Positions 61,085-64,000 of a DNA stretch of 64,000 nt are shown piece by piece. Location of the stretch: positions 54,741 to 118,740 of the forward strand of contig JAAWSG010000001.1 of the NCBI GenBank assembly GCA_022801435.1, given 5' to 3'. The translations under genes and the position numbers were made by a program. This DNA is from Lawsonibacter sp. Lineage in GTDB: Bacteria; Bacillota; Clostridia; Oscillospirales; Oscillospiraceae. Numbering within the stretch: the first letter of the stretch is position 1; every line of letters starts with the position of its first letter. Below the pieces are notes generated by a model. It had not been told where the DNA came from. It did no database searches and saw nothing but the letters and a program-made list of their open reading frames with translations.

Positions 61085-61501
61085 ATGAATGTCGCCATTA
61101 TGAGCCATACCAAAAAGCAGGACCTGATGGTCCAGTTCTGTACCGCCTACTGCGGCGTACTCTCCAAGCACTCTGTCTGCGCGACCAACGCCACCGGGCG
61201 TATGGTGGCGGAGGCGACCGGCCTGCCGGTGCAGCTCTTCCTCTCCCACGAGCACGGGGGCATCGAGCAGATTGGGCAGCGCATTATCTACAACGAGATC
61301 GACATGGTCCTCTTTTTCAACTCCCCCCAGGACAATGTCATGGACAAGGACGTGCTGTATATCACCCGCCTGTGCGACCAGCACTCCGTCCCCGTAGCCA
61401 CCAACGTCGCCACCGCCGAGCTGCTGATCCACGGCCTGGCTCGGGGGGACCTGGACTGGCGGGAGGGCATGAATCCCAACCGGGTGCCCTTCGCCCTGTA
61501 G
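61085..61501 (+). CDS. mgsA: Methylglyoxal synthase
   Basis: The 138-residue enzyme turns dihydroxyacetone phosphate into methylglyoxal. It has the family segments ATNATGRMV, a LSHEHGGIEQIGQRI stretch, DMVLFFNSPQD with the catalytic Asp, and VPVATNVATAELLI. AAGGAGG lies upstream of the ATG. It follows minD, an order found in several Clostridia. Confidence 0.94.
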   Translation: MNVAIMSHTKKQDLMVQFCTAYCGVLSKHSVCATNATGRMVAEATGLPVQLFLSHEHGGIEQIGQRIIYNEIDMVLFFNSPQDNVMDKDVLYITRLCDQHSVPVATNVATAELLIHGLARGDLDWREGMNPNRVPFAL

Positions 61502-61637
61502 CGGACAGTGTGAAGTATGCGCTCCCGTCCCCGAGTTGAGGATGGGAGCGCTTGCTGTACAGGGATTTCGTTCCATTTCTGGAAATAAAAGGAAGCGAAA
61601 AGAACCTTTTTCGTTCATTTTGAAAGGAATTGAGATT

Positions 61638-63029
61638 ATGGCAAAGGTACAGCCCCGCACCCTTTCGGGGTTTATGGAACTGCTGCCCAAGGAGCAGGTC
61701 CTCTTTGAGCGCATCCTGGGCATTCTGCGCAGCACCTATGAGCGCTATGGCTTCACTCCCCTGGACACCCCCCTCATTGAATCCAGCGAGGTGCTGCTGG
61801 CCAAGGGCGGAGGGGAGACCGAGAAGCAGATTTATCGTTTCACCAAGGGGGACTCCGACCTGTCCCTCCGCTTTGACCTCACCGTTCCCCTGGCCAAGTA
61901 TGTGGCCCTCAACTATGGGAAGCTCACCTTCCCCTTCCGCCGGTATCAGATCGGCAAGGTCTACCGGGGGGAGCGGGCCCAGCGAGGGCGTTTCCGGGAG
62001 TTCTACCAGGCGGACATCGACGTGATTGGAGACGGAAAGCTGGACATTTTCAGCGAGGCGGAGATCCCCTCCATCATCTACCGGGCCTTCACCGAGCTGG
62101 GGCTGAAGCGCTTCCGGATTCTGGTAAACAACCGAAAGATCCTCAACGGCTTTTACGCCATGCTGGGACTGAGCGGACAGGCCGGGGACATTATGCGCAC
62201 GGTGGACAAGCTGGACAAGATCGGCCTGGAAAAGATAGAGGAACTGCTCACCGGAGAGTTGGAGATTTCCCCCCATAACGCGGAGGAAATCCTGCGCTTT
62301 ATCTCCATCTCCGGGAGCAACGAGGCGGTGCTCTCTGCCCTGGAGGAGTACCGGGGGCGGAATGAGACCTTCGACCAGGGGCTGGACGAGCTGAGCACGG
62401 TCATAAAATACCTCAGCGCCTTCGGGGTGCCCGAGGCCCACTTTGCTGTGGACCTGGCCATCGCCCGGGGGCTGGACTACTACACCGGGACCGTCTATGA
62501 GACCGCCATGCTGGACCACCCGGAGATCGGCTCCATCTGTTCCGGGGGGAGATACGATAACTTAGCGGAATATTATACTGACAAACAACTCCCCGGCGTT
62601 GGAATCTCCATCGGTCTGACCCGTCTGTTCTATGTTCTCCAGGAGCAGGGCTACCTGAATGAGAGTTTGAATACCGCCCCCGCCGACCTGCTCATTCTGC
62701 CCATGACTGAGGACCTGAGCCACGCCATCGCCTTGGCGACATATCTGCGCTCCTGGAATTTGCAGGTCCAGATCTACGCTGAGCCCAAAAAGTTTAAGCA
62801 AAAAATGGCTTATGCCAACAAGCTGGGCTTCCCCTATGTGGCGATCCTGGGAGAGGACGAGATCAAACAGGAGAAGGTTGCCCTCAAGGATATGCGCACC
62901 GGAGAGCAGCAGCTCCTCACCGCCAAGGAGGTCCAGGGAGAGCTCTTCTGCCACACCGATGTGAGGGACGGCACAAAGCCAATTCGGGACCAGGGGGAGC
63001 AGACACCCCCCTCCGAGGGGCAAAACTGA
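61638..63029 (+). CDS. hisS: Histidine--tRNA ligase
   Basis: The 463-residue class II synthetase has motif 2 around YQIGKVYRGERAQRGRFREF, the His-binding ARGLDYYTGTVYE, and the C-terminal anticodon domain (LLILPMTEDLSHAIALA to the end). AAAGGA is nine bases before the ATG at 61638; the frame that opens earlier has no site. No T-box is seen in its leader (61502-61637). aspS follows by 50 bases. Confidence 0.96.
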   Translation: MAKVQPRTLSGFMELLPKEQVLFERILGILRSTYERYGFTPLDTPLIESSEVLLAKGGGETEKQIYRFTKGDSDLSLRFDLTVPLAKYVALNYGKLTFPFRRYQIGKVYRGERAQRGRFREFYQADIDVIGDGKLDIFSEAEIPSIIYRAFTELGLKRFRILVNNRKILNGFYAMLGLSGQAGDIMRTVDKLDKIGLEKIEELLTGELEISPHNAEEILRFISISGSNEAVLSALEEYRGRNETFDQGLDELSTVIKYLSAFGVPEAHFAVDLAIARGLDYYTGTVYETAMLDHPEIGSICSGGRYDNLAEYYTDKQLPGVGISIGLTRLFYVLQEQGYLNESLNTAPADLLILPMTEDLSHAIALATYLRSWNLQVQIYAEPKKFKQKMAYANKLGFPYVAILGEDEIKQEKVALKDMRTGEQQLLTAKEVQGELFCHTDVRDGTKPIRDQGEQTPPSEGQN

Positions 63030-63079
63030 ACACTATTAGAAATATACACAAAAAACAATACAAATAGGAGTTGATTTCA

Positions 63080-64000
63080 ATGGGTGAAACGAGCACCTTC
63101 TACCGCACTCACACCTGCGGGGAGCTGCGGATGGAGGATGTGGGAAGGACGGTCACCATCGCGGGCTTTTTTGAAAACATCCGGGAGGTCAGCGGCAATC
63201 TGGCGTTCATCGTGCTCCGGGATTTTTACGGGGTGACCCAGGTGGTGGCCGAGACCGAGGAGATGGTCAAGGTCTTCAAGGGGCTGAACAAGGAGTCCAC
63301 GCTGGCGGTCACCGGGGCGGTCCGGGAGCGGGACAGCAAGAACCCAAAACTCCCCACCGGAGACATTGAGGTGGTCCCGGAGCGGGTTGAGGTCCTGGGC
63401 CGCTGCCGGCACAACGAGCTCCCCTTCCCCATCACCCGCTCCCGGGAGGCGGACGAGAGCGCCCGGCTGAAGTACCGCTATCTGGACCTGCGCAACCCCG
63501 AGGTGAAGGACAACATCGTCCTGCGCTCCCAGGTGGTGTCCGCGCTCCGGGCCGCCATGACCGAGCAGGGATTTTTGGAGATTACCACCCCCATTTTGAC
63601 CGCCTCCTCCCCCGAGGGGGCCCGGGACTACCTGGTCCCCAGCCGAAAGCACCCGGGAAAATTCTACGCCCTGCCCCAGGCCCCCCAGCAGTTCAAGCAG
63701 CTGCTCATGGCCTCCGGGTTTGACAAGTACTTCCAGATCGCTCCCTGCTTCCGGGACGAGGACGCCCGCGGGGACCGCTCCCCCGGGGAGTTCTACCAGC
63801 TGGACATGGAGATGGCCTTCGCCAGCCAGGAGGACGTGTTCGCCGTGATAGAGGAGGTCCTGCCCCCCATCTTTGCCCAATACGGAACGTATCATACCGC
63901 CTCAAAAGTACCATTTGTACGCATCCCCTACCTGGAGGCCATGGAAAAGTACGGCACGGACAAGCCCGACCTGCGCATCGACCTGACGGTGCAGGACCTG
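63080..64000 (+). CDS. aspS: Aspartate--tRNA ligase (start; cut by the window end)
   Basis: The first 307 residues of the bacterial-type class II synthetase are visible. The N-terminal OB anticodon-binding fold (TIAGFFENIREVSGNLAF, a VVPERVEVLGRC strand) is followed by YRYLDLRNPEV and motif 2 FRDEDARGDRSPGEFYQLDMEM. The latter is written QPEFTQID or similar in most homologues. AGGAG lies nine bases before the ATG. The hisS-aspS pair is common in Firmicutes. Confidence 0.96.
   Translation, partial: MGETSTFYRTHTCGELRMEDVGRTVTIAGFFENIREVSGNLAFIVLRDFYGVTQVVAETEEMVKVFKGLNKESTLAVTGAVRERDSKNPKLPTGDIEVVPERVEVLGRCRHNELPFPITRSREADESARLKYRYLDLRNPEVKDNIVLRSQVVSALRAAMTEQGFLEITTPILTASSPEGARDYLVPSRKHPGKFYALPQAPQQFKQLLMASGFDKYFQIAPCFRDEDARGDRSPGEFYQLDMEMAFASQEDVFAVIEEVLPPIFAQYGTYHTASKVPFVRIPYLEAMEKYGTDKPDLRIDLTVQDL

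Noticed and set aside
61502-61637. T-box or riboswitch upstream of hisS
   Set aside because: No T-box sequence (GGTGGNACC) is present; only a weak GC stem without a T-run is seen.
1-64000. CRISPR array, insertion sequence, prophage or integrase genes
   Set aside because: I searched for repeat-spacer patterns and transposase or integrase motifs and saw none.

Overview
The window (about 60% G+C by eye) is a chromosomal replication-origin region from a Gram-positive member of the Clostridia, most like the high-GC Oscillospiraceae (Flavonifractor, Lawsonibacter or Intestinimonas type). The signs are the order rpmH-rnpA-yidD-yidC-jag reading left and dnaA-dnaN-yaaA-recF-remB-gyrB-gyrA reading right, a sporulation-type YaaT (PSP1) protein, a Noc/ParA/ParB set with three parS sites, a glycine T-box leader, and strong AGGAGG-type ribosome binding sites with sigma-A promoters. 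The genus is inferred, not proven.

Layout. 1-6.4 kb: the end of a membrane protein, small regulatory and membrane proteins, a T-box-controlled unit (unknown gene plus glycyl-tRNA synthetase) and a MoxR/VWA pair. 6.4-13.8 kb (minus strand, running away from the origin): AEC transporter, yaaT, holB, a PLP decarboxylase, jag, yidC, yidD, rnpA, rpmH. 14.0-15.8 kb: dnaA and a probable oriC in the dnaA-dnaN gap, with DnaA-box-like repeats and a DnaA-trio-like tract. 15.8-27.2 kb (plus strand): replication and topoisomerase genes, with immunity-like genes of unknown function inserted (a SUKH-4-like gene after dnaN, and a tandem paralogous pair between gyrB and gyrA), then small proteins and rnhA.

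27.2-45.9 kb: a block almost entirely on the minus strand, so opposite to the fork direction expected here: MATE transporter, nitrilase-family hydrolase, pth, prs, a GlmU-C-like acetyltransferase, an HD protein, proA, a SMI1/KNR4 protein, LysE/LysR, a PARG-like protein, proB, proC, pncB, a divergent mini-regulator pair, rubrerythrin, an AI-2E family protein, DegV, DUF896 and an S4-domain protein. 46-64 kb (plus again): a HAD phosphatase, a DUF1540 protein and an SLH/GH25 lysozyme (both minus), mfd, a PrsA-like foldase lipoprotein, noc-parA-parB with parS sites, serS, rsmG, minD, mgsA, hisS and the start of aspS.

How the genes work together. Most of the window serves chromosome replication, supercoiling, segregation and nucleoid occlusion, and translation. 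Proline synthesis (proA, proB, proC) is present but split by an exporter/regulator insert. I found no CRISPR array, rRNA operon, convincing tRNA, insertion sequence or prophage. The points most worth following are the unusual DnaA box repeats together with a shortened DnaA recognition loop, the parS site that contains the mfd start codon, the gene pair inside the gyrase operon, a glycine at the quinolone-critical position of GyrA, the T-box-controlled unknown gene, the PARG-like gene coupled to proB, and a palindrome-flanked HTH/RHH divergent switch.
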